Origin: Azoarcus sp. TTM-91
GTDB lineage: Bacteria; Pseudomonadota; Gammaproteobacteria; Burkholderiales; Rhodocyclaceae
Direction: 5' to 3'
DNA: 35,363 nucleotides
NCBI RefSeq assembly: GCF_012911025.1
Contig: NZ_WUEI01000045.1
Coordinates: 1-35,363, forward strand
Shown: in pieces, positions 17,285 through 28,240 of the stretch
How the letters are laid out: each line of letters opens with the position of its first letter
Position numbering within the stretch: the stretch's first letter is position 1
Made by a program: the position numbers and the translations under genes
The notes under the pieces: model-generated
The model's database searches: none
What the model was told of the DNA's origin: nothing
Seen by the model: the letters and a program-made list of their open reading frames with translations, nothing else

Positions 17285-17333
17285 CCCCAGAATGCAAAAC
17301 GCCGGACACTGTCCGGCGTTTTGCATTCTGGGG
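17285..17333. terminator. Bidirectional terminator between the iclR-like gene and pbpG
   Basis: A perfect 24-base inverted repeat around a single central C makes a 49-base palindrome. The arms contain AAAAC and GTTTT, so a GC-rich inner stem (CGCCGGACA/TGTCCGGCG) is followed by TTTT on either strand. It sits between two convergent genes and ends both transcripts. Confidence 0.9.
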
Positions 17334-17347
17334 CGCACGCCTGCCCA

Positions 17348-18382
17348 TCAACTGGAGTGGCCCCCGGCAGCGATCACGAAGCGTTCGCCGCCCGCCGCCT
17401 CCAGCCACTTGCGCACGCGCTGGGCGTCGGCAGTGCGGGTGTAGCGGCCGACCGAGTCCATCAGCACGATGACCACCGGCTGCTTGTGCATCCAGGCTTT
17501 CATGACCAGGCAACGGCCGGCTTCATTGATATAGCCGGTCTTGGACACGGCGATCTCCCAGTCCGGACTGCGCACCAGGCCATTGGTATTGCCGAAGCGC
17601 AGGCTGCGGCCCTTGATGTCCACGTAGCGTTCTGACGTAGTGGAGAACTCCCGGATCAGCGGGTAGGAGGACGCGGCCTCCACCATCTTGGCCAGGTCCC
17701 GCGGGCTGGAGACGTTGGCCGGCGTCAGCCCGGTGCTGTCATGGAAGCGGGTGTCCCACATGCCCAGCAGGCGGGCCTTCACATTCATCGCCTCGACGAA
17801 GGCCGGCATGCCGCCAGGGTAGTGGCGGGCCAGCGCCGAGGCCGCCCGGTTCTCGGACGACATCAGCGCCAGGTGCAACATCTCCTCGCGCGTCAGCCGG
17901 GTGCCGAGGGACAGCCGGGAGCCGGTGCCCTTCAGCGTATCGATGTCCGCCTCGGAAATGACCAGTTCCTCGCTCAGGCTCTGGCCGGCCTCCAGCACCA
18001 CCATGGCGGTCATCAGCTTGGTGATGGAAGCAATGGGCACGATGGACGCGCTGTTGCGCTCCAGCAGCACATTGCCGGTTGCCTCGTTCAGCACGTAGAA
18101 GGCGGAGGAACGCAACTGCGGATTGCCATGAGCGTCCAGCGTCAGTTCGCCCTCGTCGGCCGCCGGAGCCACCGGCGTGCGCTTGATGGCAACCTTGCGT
18201 GCGGTGGCGGTGGTGTTCTTGGCCACCGCCTTCCGGGGAGCCGGTTTGGCTACCGCTTTCTTGACCGCGGTCTTCTTCGCTGCCGGCTTGCTGGCAGTGG
18301 CCGAGGCGGCATGAGCGCCGCTGATGCCGACCTGGGCCACCGAGAGGCCAAGCAGGAAGGCAATGAGGATTCTTGGTTTCAT
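17348..18382 (-). CDS. pbpG: D-alanyl-D-alanine endopeptidase (PBP7-like)
   Basis: This 344-residue periplasmic serine peptidase cuts D-Ala-mDAP cross-links in peptidoglycan during wall remodelling. All penicillin-binding active-site motifs are visible: SITK with Ser119, SEN (176-178) and KTG (281-283). A Sec signal covers residues 1-25, ending AHA. A Lys/Ala-rich linker (about 31-70; KKTAVKKAVAKPAPRKAVAK) precedes the catalytic domain; it is long, basic and flexible, perhaps for contact with the wall or anionic polymers. Overall order and length match the PbpG/PBP7 group rather than DacA-type carboxypeptidases. The AT-rich leader 18383-18480 implies its own promoter. Confidence 0.93.
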   Translation of the reverse strand: MKPRILIAFLLGLSVAQVGISGAHAASATASKPAAKKTAVKKAVAKPAPRKAVAKNTTATARKVAIKRTPVAPAADEGELTLDAHGNPQLRSSAFYVLNEATGNVLLERNSASIVPIASITKLMTAMVVLEAGQSLSEELVISEADIDTLKGTGSRLSLGTRLTREEMLHLALMSSENRAASALARHYPGGMPAFVEAMNVKARLLGMWDTRFHDSTGLTPANVSSPRDLAKMVEAASSYPLIREFSTTSERYVDIKGRSLRFGNTNGLVRSPDWEIAVSKTGYINEAGRCLVMKAWMHKQPVVIVLMDSVGRYTRTADAQRVRKWLEAAGGERFVIAAGGHSS

Positions 18383-18392
18383 GTTCGGCGCT

Positions 18393-18408
18393 TCACGAAG
18401 ATTCGTGA
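18393..18408. promoter_or_regulatory. Palindrome in the pbpG leader
   Basis: TCACGAA-GA-TTCGTGA is a perfect 7-base inverted repeat with a 2-base centre, about 11 bases before the pbpG ATG, next to an AT-rich promoter-like stretch with TTGATA near 18440 on the minus strand. It could be an operator or a small hairpin at the ribosome-binding site. Confidence 0.4.
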
Positions 18409-18545
18409 TGTAATTTTTAACAAAAATAAACAGATATCAAGTTTTTTTGAAGCACTTTCGAAAAAGCGGCTTACCGACTGTCACATTAACGCCCGGGTTT
18501 ACCCCGACGATGACACGACTCGCGGGAATTCTCCCGTGCCTCCCG

Positions 18546-19706
18546 TCACGGCCGATCCAGGCGGAGAAAAGCCGCCACCTCTTCCCGCCGCGCCAGGGTG
18601 TCGGCGTGGCCGAGCGCCATCAGCGCACCGGTGTATTCCGGCTCGAACAACAGGTAGGAGAGCAGCGTGGAGCCATCCCGGCGCATCACGCCCATGCTGC
18701 TCAGCACCGCGCGCAACAGCGGCGGCAGGCAGTGGCGATGGCGGCTGGCGATGGTGTCCAGCCGCTGCGAGGGCGAAATCACCAGCGTCTCGATGGGCCT
18801 CAGGCTGACGCCGGCGGCGGCCCGCTGCGCCGGGGTGAAGGCATTGAGCGTGGCGTTGATGCGCGTCATCCGCTCCAAGTCCATCGCCAGGCTGTCGAGA
18901 AAGATGCTGGACATGGCATGGCCTGCCACCTGGGCCGGCGAAGGATAGTGCTCGGTACGCTGCCGCCCCTCTTCCGCCAGCCGGCCTGCACCGATGACCA
19001 GGATGCGGTCCGCGCCCAGGTGGATGGCCGGGCTGATGGGCGCCAGCTGCCGCATCGAGCCATCGCCGAAGTACTCGCGATTGATCCGCACCGCCGGGAA
19101 TACGAAGGGGATGGCGCTGGTCGCCATCAGGTGCTCCACCCCGAGCAGGGCGCGCACGCCGACGCGCTGCGCGCGCCGCCAGGGCTGCACGCTGGGCGCA
19201 GCTTCGAAGAAAGCCAGGCTTTCGCCGGAGGTGTAGCCGGAGGCAGTGACGCTCAGCGCATGCAGGGTACCGGCGGCGATGGCGCGGTCGATGGCGGAGA
19301 AATCCAGCGCCCGCTGCAGCAGGTCGCGCAGCGGCTCGTTGTCCAGCAGGGAGCGCGGCGTCTGCCGCACCGCCCAGCCAGTGAGGAGGGCGGAGCCCCA
19401 GCGCAGGCCGCTGCCGAGCAGCGCCAGCGGATCGACGCGATAGACCTGGTGAACGCGGAAGTTGCGCCAGATCCAAGCCAGGCGCCGCACCGCGCGGTCG
19501 AAATCGGCCGAATACACCGCCAGCGCGGTGGCGTTGATGCCACCGGCCGAGGTGCCACACAGGATAGGGAAGGGATTGCCCGGACGTGGGCCGCGGATTT
19601 CGCGGATCGCGGCGAGCACGCCGACCTGGTAGGCCGCGCGCGCGCCGCCACCGGTCAATACCAGCGCCGCCCGCCCGTCCGCCTCCCCAACCACCCGCTC
19701 GCCCAT
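18546..19706 (-). CDS. Patatin-like phospholipase
   Basis: This 386-residue protein has the patatin fold signature: the oxyanion loop LTGGGARAAYQVGVL (about residues 17-31), the nucleophile elbow CGTSAGG with Ser53, and the dyad Asp215 in FGDGSMRQL. Patatins hydrolyse acyl chains from phospholipids or other lipids; target and location are not evident, and no signal peptide is seen. The C-terminal third (about 280-386) is an extra helical region as in the bacterial RssA-like/patatin group. The ATG at 19706 leaves a short leader before the oxyanion loop; the codons upstream to 19739 are Arg/Pro-rich and unlikely. It is 73 bases after maeB on the same strand and may be co-transcribed. Confidence 0.9.
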   Translation of the reverse strand: MGERVVGEADGRAALVLTGGGARAAYQVGVLAAIREIRGPRPGNPFPILCGTSAGGINATALAVYSADFDRAVRRLAWIWRNFRVHQVYRVDPLALLGSGLRWGSALLTGWAVRQTPRSLLDNEPLRDLLQRALDFSAIDRAIAAGTLHALSVTASGYTSGESLAFFEAAPSVQPWRRAQRVGVRALLGVEHLMATSAIPFVFPAVRINREYFGDGSMRQLAPISPAIHLGADRILVIGAGRLAEEGRQRTEHYPSPAQVAGHAMSSIFLDSLAMDLERMTRINATLNAFTPAQRAAAGVSLRPIETLVISPSQRLDTIASRHRHCLPPLLRAVLSSMGVMRRDGSTLLSYLLFEPEYTGALMALGHADTLARREEVAAFLRLDRP

Positions 19707-19779
19707 GCCGCGCCCTCCACAAGGGCGCGATCTTGGCATAAGCGTGCGGACGGGGAAACGGCATGTCCGCGCGCGGGCG

Positions 19780-22056
19780 TCAGGCGCCGGGCTGGCCGGC
19801 TTCGACCACCGTGAGCGCGGTCATGTTGATGATGCGTCGCACGGTGGCCGACGGCGTGAGGATGTGTACCGGTTTGGCCGCCCCCAGCAGGATGGGCCCC
19901 ACCGTCATGCCTTCGCCCGAGGCGCTCTTGAGCAGGTTGAAGGCAATGTTGGCGGCATCCAGCGTCGGGAAGATCAGCAGGTTGGCGTCTTCGCGCATGC
20001 GGGCATTGGGGAAGATTTGGGTACGCAGCTTGGCGTCCAGCGCCGAATCGCCATGCATCTCGCCCTCCACTTGCAGGTCCGGATGGCGCTCGTGCAACAG
20101 GCGCAGCGCGGCGCGCATCTTCTCGGCGGTGGGCGAATCCGCCGAACCGAAGGAGGAATGCGACAGCAGGGCGACACGCGGCTCGACGCCGAAGCGCTTC
20201 ATCTCCTCGGCGGCCAGGCAGGTCATCTCGACGATCTGCTCCGGCGTCGGGTCGTAGTTCACATAGGTGTCGGCGAGGAACAGGGTGCGTTCCGGCAGGC
20301 TGAGCACGTTCAAGGTGTAGCAGTGGTTCACCCCCGGACGCCGGCCAAGCACCGCCTCGACGAACTCCAGGTGCAGCCGGTGCATGCCATAGGTGCCGCA
20401 GATGAGGCCGTCGCCGTAACCGAACTTGAGCAGCAGCGAGCCGATCAGCGTGGTGCGGCGGCGCACTTCCTTCTTGGCGTACTCCACCGACACGCCCTGG
20501 CGTTCCATCAGCTGGTGGTAGTGGGTCCACAGCTCCTTGAAGCGCGGGTCCGACTCGGGATTGACCAGCTCGAAGTCGGCTTCCGGCTGAATGCGCAGGC
20601 CGAAGCGGGCAATGTTGTTGGCCACCACTTCCGGCCGGCCGATGAGGATGGGGCGCGCCATGCCCTCGTCCACTACGGTCTGCACCGCGCGCAGCACCTT
20701 CTCGGACTCACCTTCGGAGAAGATGATGCGCTTGGGCGCCATCTTGGCGGCGGCAAACACCGGCTTCATCAACAGGCCGGAGTGCCAGACGAAGTTGTTC
20801 AGCTGGCTGCGGTAGGCGTCCCAGTCGGTGATCGGCCGGGTAGCGACACCGGAAGCAACCGCGGCCATGGCCACCGCCGGAGCGATCTTGACGATGAGGC
20901 GCGGATCGAAGGGGCGCGGAATGATGTATTCCGCGCCGAAGCCGGACACCTTCTCGCCATAGGCGGCGGCAACGATGTCGCTCTGCTCGGCGCGGGCCAG
21001 TTCGGCGATGGCGCGCACCGCAGCGAGCTGCATCTCGTCGGTGATGGTGGTGGCGCCCACGTCCAGCGCGCCGCGGAAGATGAAGGGGAAGCAGAGGACG
21101 TTATTCACCTGGTTCGGATAGTCCGAACGACCGGTGGCGATGATGGCGTCGTCGCGCACCGCCTTCACGTCCTCCGGCAGGATCTCCGGCGTCGGGTTGG
21201 CCAGCGCCAGGATCAGGGGCTTGGCGGCCATCTTCGCCACCATCTCGGACTTCAGCACGCCGCCGGCCGACAGGCCGAGGAACACGTCCGCGCCGTCGAT
21301 GACTTCGGCGAGCTTGCGCGCGTCGGTCTTCTTCGCGTAACGCGCCTTGATCGGGTCCATCAGCGCAGTCCGGCCCTCGTACACCACGCCTTCGAGGTCG
21401 GTGACCCAGATGTTCTCCACCGGCACGCCCAGCTTCACCAGCAGCCCCAGGCAGGCGAGCGCGGCGGCGCCGGCGCCGGAGGTGACCAGCTTGACCTTCT
21501 TCAGGTCCTTGCCCTGCATCTGCAGGCCATTGAGGATGGCCGCGCCGACCACGATTGCAGTGCCATGCTGGTCATCATGGAAGACCGGGATCTTCATCCG
21601 CTCGCGCAGCTTGCTCTCGATATAGAAGCACTCCGGCGCCTTGATGTCTTCCAGGTTGATGCCGCCGAAGGTGGGCTCCAGCGCGGCGATCATGTCCACC
21701 AGCTTGTCCGGGTCGGGCTCCGCCACTTCCAGGTCGAACACGTCGATGCCGGCGAATTTCTTGAACAGCACGCCCTTGCCTTCCATCACCGGCTTGGCCG
21801 CCAGCGGGCCGATGTTGCCCAGGCCCAGCACCGCAGTGCCGTTGGTGATGACACCGATGAGGTTGGAACGGGCAGTGAGAGTGGCGGCCTCGGCGGGATC
21901 CTCGACGATGGCGTCGCAGGCGGCGGCAACCCCGGGGGAATAAGCCAGCGACAGGTCGCGCTGGTTGGAGAGGACTTTGGTCGGCGTCACCGAGATCTTG
22001 CCGGGACGAGGAGTGCGGTGGTAATCGAGCGCTGCCGCGCGTATCAGTTCATCCAT
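19780..22056 (-). CDS. maeB: NADP-dependent malic enzyme with phosphotransacetylase-like domain
   Basis: This 758-residue cytoplasmic enzyme decarboxylates malate to pyruvate and supplies NADPH. The N-terminal malic-enzyme part (about residues 1-430) has the Tyr-containing [16 protein letters not shown], the metal and substrate region [27 protein letters not shown], and the nucleotide loop [15 protein letters not shown]. The C-terminal part (about 430-758) is a phosphate acetyltransferase-like domain ([45 protein letters not shown]) that in MaeB-type enzymes is regulatory rather than clearly catalytic. Length and two-domain order are exactly those of MaeB. It is divergent from pckG, so both anaplerotic/gluconeogenic enzymes can be controlled from one region. 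Confidence 0.97.
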   Translation of the reverse strand: MDELIRAAALDYHRTPRPGKISVTPTKVLSNQRDLSLAYSPGVAAACDAIVEDPAEAATLTARSNLIGVITNGTAVLGLGNIGPLAAKPVMEGKGVLFKKFAGIDVFDLEVAEPDPDKLVDMIAALEPTFGGINLEDIKAPECFYIESKLRERMKIPVFHDDQHGTAIVVGAAILNGLQMQGKDLKKVKLVTSGAGAAALACLGLLVKLGVPVENIWVTDLEGVVYEGRTALMDPIKARYAKKTDARKLAEVIDGADVFLGLSAGGVLKSEMVAKMAAKPLILALANPTPEILPEDVKAVRDDAIIATGRSDYPNQVNNVLCFPFIFRGALDVGATTITDEMQLAAVRAIAELARAEQSDIVAAAYGEKVSGFGAEYIIPRPFDPRLIVKIAPAVAMAAVASGVATRPITDWDAYRSQLNNFVWHSGLLMKPVFAAAKMAPKRIIFSEGESEKVLRAVQTVVDEGMARPILIGRPEVVANNIARFGLRIQPEADFELVNPESDPRFKELWTHYHQLMERQGVSVEYAKKEVRRRTTLIGSLLLKFGYGDGLICGTYGMHRLHLEFVEAVLGRRPGVNHCYTLNVLSLPERTLFLADTYVNYDPTPEQIVEMTCLAAEEMKRFGVEPRVALLSHSSFGSADSPTAEKMRAALRLLHERHPDLQVEGEMHGDSALDAKLRTQIFPNARMREDANLLIFPTLDAANIAFNLLKSASGEGMTVGPILLGAAKPVHILTPSATVRRIINMTALTVVEAGQPGA

Positions 22057-24301
<2,245 letters not shown>

Positions 24302-24351
24302 GCCGCGTCTTCGCACCGGCGGCCTCGGGCGCCGGTGCAGCCTGCCCGCCC

Positions 24352-24389
24352 GGCCCTGGTTGCAGCCCTGCACCAGGGCCGGCTCTTTT
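24352..24389 (+). terminator. Rho-independent terminator of pckG
   Basis: Stem GGCCCTGGT / ACCAGGGCC (24352-24360 and 24372-24380, loop 11 bases) is followed by CTCTTTTG. A second hairpin, GCACCGGC / GCCGGTGC at 24313-24338, lies just before it. Confidence 0.75.
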
Positions 24390-24536
24390 GCCCTTTAACC
24401 CGAGGGCCTGCCGCCAGTTCCGTTCAGCCCTGACACTGCCCGCCAGATACAAGAGAGGACATGGCGGAACCGCCAACGGATCAGGCAGCCTGAACCTCAC
24501 AGGCCACGGCCTTCCCCGCACCCAAGGTAATCCACC

Positions 24537-25703
24537 ATGCCTTCCCGCCGCTGTGCCGACATCCAGCCTTTTCATGTCATGGAGCTGCTGCGGCGCGCCC
24601 GGGAACTGGAGGCCGCCGGGCGCGACATCATCCATATGGAAGTTGGCGAGCCCGACTTCCCGACCCCGCCTCCGGTGGTGGAAGCCGCTACCCGCTTCCT
24701 CGCCACCGGGGAGGTGCATTACACCCCCGCGCTTGGCCTGCCGCGTCTGCGCGAGGCCATCGCCCGCTTCTACCGGGATCGCTTCGGCGCCGAGGTGCCG
24801 CCCGAGCGCATCATCATCACCAGCGGCGCGTCCGGCGCGCTGATGCTCGCGCTGGCAGCCACGACCGATCCCGGCGACGAATGGCTGCTGCCGGATCCCG
24901 GCTATCCGTCGAACCGGCACCTGGTCCGCAGCTTCGAAGGCCGGCCAGTCGCGCTGGCGGTCAATGCCGACACCAGCTACCAGCCGACAAGCAGCCAGGT
25001 CGCGGCCAACTGGACGCCGCAGGCCCGCGGCCTCATGGTCGCCAGCCCGGCCAATCCGACCGGCACCCTGCTCACGGCCGAAGCCCTGGCACAGCTGCAC
25101 GACTGCGTCAGCGAACGCCGCGGCTTGCTCCTGGTGGACGAGATCTACCAGGGGCTCACCTATGGCGTGCCCGCCTCCACCGTGCTGTCCAATCCCGCCC
25201 TTGCTGCATCCGACACGCTCTTCGTCGTCAACAGCTTCTCCAAGTACTTCGGCATGACCGGCTGGCGCCTGGGCTGGCTGGTGGCCCCGCAAAGCCATGT
25301 GCGGGAGATCGAGAAACTCACCCAGCACTTCTTCATCTCCCCTTCCACCCCCGCCCAGCACGCCGCCCTGGCCGCCTTTGCCCCTGGCACCCTGGATCTG
25401 CTGGAGGAACGTCGCCAGGCCTTTGCCGAGCGGCGCGACATCCTGCTCCCCGCCCTGCGCCAGATCGGCTTCGACATCGGCACCGAGCCCCAGGGCGCCT
25501 TCTACATCTACGCCAATGCCTCCGCGCTGGCGCCCGATAGCGAAAGCCTCGCGCGCCGCCTGATCGAAGAGGCCGGCGTCGCGCTGACGCCAGGGCTGGA
25601 TTTCGGCGAACACCGCGCCCGGGAACACCTGCGCATCGCCTACACCACCAATGGCGCCCGCCTGCGCGAAGCCGTCGACCGGATCGCCCGCTGCCTGGGC
25701 TGA
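24537..25703 (+). CDS. PLP-dependent aminotransferase, class I/II
   Basis: This 388-residue fold-type I aminotransferase has the PLP lysine at 236 in NSFSKYFGMTGWRLGW, the cofactor-contacting Asn173 in SPANPTGT and Asp201 with Tyr204 in VDEIYQGL, and the conserved opening HMEVGEPDFPTP with the tyrosine segment HYTPALGLPRLR. The layout is of the aspartate/alanine/aromatic aminotransferase group (AspC/AlaT/MalY-like outliers). The amino donor and acceptor cannot be determined. The gene stands alone after the pckG terminator and converges on the transglycosylase gene, with a shared hairpin between. The ATG at 24537 keeps a typical short leader before IQPFHVM. Confidence 0.9.
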   Translation: MPSRRCADIQPFHVMELLRRARELEAAGRDIIHMEVGEPDFPTPPPVVEAATRFLATGEVHYTPALGLPRLREAIARFYRDRFGAEVPPERIIITSGASGALMLALAATTDPGDEWLLPDPGYPSNRHLVRSFEGRPVALAVNADTSYQPTSSQVAANWTPQARGLMVASPANPTGTLLTAEALAQLHDCVSERRGLLLVDEIYQGLTYGVPASTVLSNPALAASDTLFVVNSFSKYFGMTGWRLGWLVAPQSHVREIEKLTQHFFISPSTPAQHAALAAFAPGTLDLLEERRQAFAERRDILLPALRQIGFDIGTEPQGAFYIYANASALAPDSESLARRLIEEAGVALTPGLDFGEHRAREHLRIAYTTNGARLREAVDRIARCLG

Positions 25704-25719
25704 AGTGGGGCGCGAAACG

Positions 25720-25773
25720 AAAAATGGCGTCCGCTCCACCCGCCCAGAACAGGCAGGCCGGAACGGACGCCAT
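25720..25773 (-). terminator. Terminator of the lytic transglycosylase gene
   Basis: ATGGCGTCCG / CGGACGCCAT (25724-25733 and 25764-25773) encloses a 30-base region. On the minus strand the stem is followed by a T-run (CATTTTTCG). It lies between two convergent genes and may also act on the aminotransferase transcript, which lacks another hairpin. Confidence 0.6.
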
Positions 25774-25816
25774 CCGCAGGGTGAGCAGCCAGCCTCAGCC
25801 GCCGCGCACGCTCAAC

Positions 25817-26518
25817 TCAAGCGCCAGCGGCAGCCGGCCGGCGCCCCGCCGCGGTCACAAGGCGCTGCTTGATCGCCATCACCTTGCGCGCGTACGCCGC
25901 CTCCGGGTCGCTCAAGGCACCGCCGTAGTACTGCAGCGCGGCCTGCATGCTGCCGTAGCGGCGCAAGCCTTCATACAGCACCTGCGTGCCCACCCGCACA
26001 TTCACTTCCGGGTCGAACAAGGCCTCGCCGCCTTCATCGGCAGCCAGTTTGTCCATATGGAAACGCGGGATGACCTGCATCAGGCCCTGAGCCCCCATCT
26101 GGCTCTCGGCAAAGGGATTGAAGCGGGACTCCACCGCCATCACCGCCACGATCAGCAGCGGATCTATCCCCACGCCCCTGCCGGCGGTCTCGGCCGCGGC
26201 CAGCACCGGCTCCAGAGCCACCGTGGAAACGTTGTAGCGGCGCGCAATCCAGTCGCGCACCCGCAGCATCTCCTTGGAAAGCGAGGGCTCATCCACCACC
26301 GCAACCGGGGCCGGCGCAGCAGGAGCCTGCGCCAGAGGCGCGGCATGGGCGGAACCCAGCGCTGCATCCTCGAAGCCCACGGGAGCCGTTTCAAAACGCC
26401 CCGCGGCAAAGATCAATACACCGACAATGCCCGCGGCCAACAACCCGCCGTGGGCAAGATGAAGCACGCAAGCGCCAGCCCTGCGGGCCCAGCCTGCGAT
26501 TTGAGTTGCGTGAACCAT
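25817..26518 (-). CDS. Membrane-anchored lytic murein transglycosylase (SLT/GH23)
   Basis: This 233-residue protein has a single N-terminal membrane segment (about residues 23-40), an Ala/Pro-rich spacer (about 55-75) and a compact SLT domain. The catalytic Glu130 sits in VAVMAVESRFNPFAESQMGAQ, followed by GLMQVIPRFH and the typical DPEVNVRVGTQVLYEGLRRY and ALQYYGGALSDPEAAY segments. Such enzymes cleave the glycan backbone to 1,6-anhydro-muropeptides, the substrates that AmpD, encoded next door on the same strand, processes after recycling. The ATG at 26518 is preceded by GGAGGAC. The frame is open 79 codons further, but those are Arg-rich and unrelated to the family. Confidence 0.88.
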   Translation of the reverse strand: MVHATQIAGWARRAGACVLHLAHGGLLAAGIVGVLIFAAGRFETAPVGFEDAALGSAHAAPLAQAPAAPAPVAVVDEPSLSKEMLRVRDWIARRYNVSTVALEPVLAAAETAGRGVGIDPLLIVAVMAVESRFNPFAESQMGAQGLMQVIPRFHMDKLAADEGGEALFDPEVNVRVGTQVLYEGLRRYGSMQAALQYYGGALSDPEAAYARKVMAIKQRLVTAAGRRPAAAGA

Positions 26519-26816
26519 GGTGTCCTCCGTGCTGTGGCCGGAGTGCCCGAATGCAAGCGCCTGGGTAAGGCGCAAACGAATCCCCTGCGGTAACAAGGGA
26601 GGGAGGACCGCGAGATGGCCGGTAAGCCTTCTCAAGCGGATCGAGGCGCTCGGTCGCCAGTAGGTCTCAAGCCCATCGCCGCAACCAGACGACGGACTCC
26701 GTGGTGCGAACGTCCATGAAGTTGTGCCCTCACGGGATGTGAGGCGGCACCGCACCGTAAAAAACCTGACTACGAATCTATTTCAAACCAATGCTGCAAC
26801 GCAGCGGACGCGGATT
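26519..26816 (-). other. Long leader upstream of the transglycosylase gene
   Basis: This gap of 298 bases contains no supported gene. Transcribed toward the transglycosylase it can form several short hairpins: CCTCAC/GTGAGG near 26736-26752, GCGGT/ACCGC near 26589-26614 and GCGCCT-N5-AGGCGC near 26558-26574. A poly-T stretch and TTGAAA near 26760-26785 (minus strand) lie at the ampD side. I could not match it to a known riboswitch class. Confidence 0.35.
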
Positions 26817-27419
26817 CTATTGATTTTCCTGGGCTTTGTCAAAATCGCCCGGCAGGCGTCCTGCCTCCACCTCCAACAAGCCGGCCAATCTATCCCATTC
26901 GAAATACGGCCCCGGATCGGTTTTCCGCCCCGGCGCGATGTCCGAATGCCCCACCACCGCCTCGATCGGGTAGCGCTCCCGCAAGACCTGGATCAACGCC
27001 GCCAGGCGCGCGTACTGCCCGGCTTCGAAGGGCTGCGTGTCACACCCCTCCAGCTCGATCCCGATCGAAAAATCGTTGCACCGCTCCCGCCCCTTCCAGG
27101 ACGACACCCCCGCATGCCAGGCCCGCATCTCGGTCGACACGAACTGCAGCAGGGCTCCATCCCGCCGGATGAAGAAGTGCGCCGAGACGCGCAAGTGGTG
27201 GATCGAAGCGAAGTAAGGATGCCCGAGCGGGTCCAGGGTGTTGGTAAATAATTGTTCGACGTGGGGCCCACCGAACTGGTCGGGGGGGAGGCTGATGGCG
27301 TGAACCACCAGCAGTGTAGGAGGCTGACCAGCCGGACGAACATCGAAGTTAGGCGAAGTAGCTCTTTCGCGGAAAGGAAACCACCACCCCATCTCATCTA
27401 GCGTTGGCGAGCCTTGCAC
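26817..27419 (-). CDS. ampD: 1,6-anhydro-N-acetylmuramyl-L-alanine amidase
   Basis: This roughly 200-residue cytoplasmic zinc amidase cuts the stem peptide from anhydro-muropeptides during cell-wall recycling. Its loss raises AmpR-dependent beta-lactamase in some bacteria. The three zinc ligands are visible: His40 in LLVVHAISLPP, His158 in VVGHSDIAPGRKTDPGP and Asp168 in the same segment. The family core FGGPHVEQLFTN, HLRVSAHFFIRRDG, RAWHAGVSSWKGRERCNDFS and IGIELEG is intact. The start is GTG at 27419; an ATG at 27392 would also fit E. coli AmpD, only about four residues shorter. It is divergent from pilA and lies near the lytic transglycosylase, so this stretch is biased to peptidoglycan turnover. 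Confidence 0.95.
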   Translation of the reverse strand: MQGSPTLDEMGWWFPFRERATSPNFDVRPAGQPPTLLVVHAISLPPDQFGGPHVEQLFTNTLDPLGHPYFASIHHLRVSAHFFIRRDGALLQFVSTEMRAWHAGVSSWKGRERCNDFSIGIELEGCDTQPFEAGQYARLAALIQVLRERYPIEAVVGHSDIAPGRKTDPGPYFEWDRLAGLLEVEAGRLPGDFDKAQENQ

Positions 27420-27492
27420 TGAATCCTCTCCAAATCAGAATTCCTCGTGGGGCACCATCCGCCCCTCCTCGTCGAGCATGCCTCTAAGCAAA

Positions 27493-27539
27493 TGTCCACA
27501 TTTGACGTCGTAGTCATGGATCGCTGTCATCAAGTGACA
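27493..27539 (+). promoter_or_regulatory. Candidate PilR-binding TGTC boxes upstream of pilA
   Basis: TGTC occurs at 27493-27496 and in the dyad TGTCA-TCAAG-TGACA at 27525-27539, about 50-100 bases before the -24 box. TGTC repeats are the described PilR-binding elements at pilA in Pseudomonas aeruginosa. Binding here is inferred from sequence and from pilR being adjacent. Confidence 0.5.
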
Positions 27540-27590
27540 AACGTCACCTGCAAACGGCAAGAGGGCGCCCTTTTTTGCCCCTTCAGAGGC

Positions 27591-27607
27591 TTGGCATGCA
27601 ATCTGCT
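27591..27607 (+). promoter_or_regulatory. Sigma-54 (-24/-12) promoter of pilA
   Basis: TTGGCATGCAATCTGCT matches TTGGCACG-N4-TTGCT with GG and GC exactly ten bases apart. The start site would be near 27617, giving a leader of about 60 bases. pilR, encoding a sigma-54 activator, lies directly downstream of pilA on the opposite strand. Confidence 0.85.
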
Positions 27608-27676
27608 CTATTTCGACTGAAGGCCGCTTTACTCTCGTTCTCTCATTGTCAGCACTTCCAGTAAAAGGAGAATCAA

Positions 27677-28183
27677 ATGAAAACGATTCAAAAAGGCTTC
27701 ACCCTGATCGAACTCATGATTGTGGTGGCAATTATCGGCATCCTCGCCGCAGTCGCGCTGCCTGCCTACCAAGACTACACGGCGCGCGCTCAAGCATCGG
27801 AAGCCATGACCCTTCTTGGCGGACTCAAGATTCCCACGGTGGAGGCCATCACGAATAACCCCTTGGCCGCCGCATGCAGCACAACTGCCAGCACCCCTGC
27901 TGTAACCGATGCAGACGGAAACATAACTACGGCGGCGGTAGCGGCAGGTGCGTTGGCAGCGGAAAACAACCTTGTCCTCAGCGGAAATTACGTCGCAAGC
28001 ATTACCGCGGCTCCCGTCGGAACCAACTGCGCTCTGACTGCCACCTTCCGTACTACTGGTGTTGGCGACAAAATTGCAGGTAAGACAGTCATCTTCACTC
28101 ACAATCCGGATAACGGTAACTGGATCTGCACTTCTAACCTGGATGCCTCTGTTCGCCCGAAGACCTGCGGTTCCACGACTTAA
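27677..28183 (+). CDS. pilA: Type IV pilin PilA
   Basis: This 168-residue prepilin forms the shaft of type IV pili for adhesion, twitching and DNA uptake. The class III signal [19 protein letters not shown] is processed after Gly7 by PilD. Mature Phe1 and Glu5 (Phe8 and Glu12 here) and the long hydrophobic N-terminal helix are intact. The exposed C-terminal half is Ala/Thr/Asn-rich with four cysteines (67, 118, 151, 164); the last pair probably closes the D-loop. AAGGAGA lies before the ATG. The gene is visibly lower in GC than its neighbours, common for pilins under diversifying selection or exchange. Expression should depend on sigma-54 and the PilS-PilR system next to it. A terminator follows immediately. 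Confidence 0.96.
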   Translation: MKTIQKGFTLIELMIVVAIIGILAAVALPAYQDYTARAQASEAMTLLGGLKIPTVEAITNNPLAAACSTTASTPAVTDADGNITTAAVAAGALAAENNLVLSGNYVASITAAPVGTNCALTATFRTTGVGDKIAGKTVIFTHNPDNGNWICTSNLDASVRPKTCGSTT

Positions 28184-28198
28184 CTAATAGCGTAGCCC

Positions 28199-28230
28199 TG
28201 CATAACGCCCGCACCAGCGGGCGTTATGCA
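28199..28230. terminator. Bidirectional terminator between pilA and pilR
   Basis: A perfect 14-base stem TGCATAACGCCCGC / GCGGGCGTTATGCA with loop ACCA is followed by TTT. It lies 15 bases after the pilA stop and just before the pilR stop on the other strand. Confidence 0.85.
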
Positions 28231-28240
28231 TTTAGCCTTC

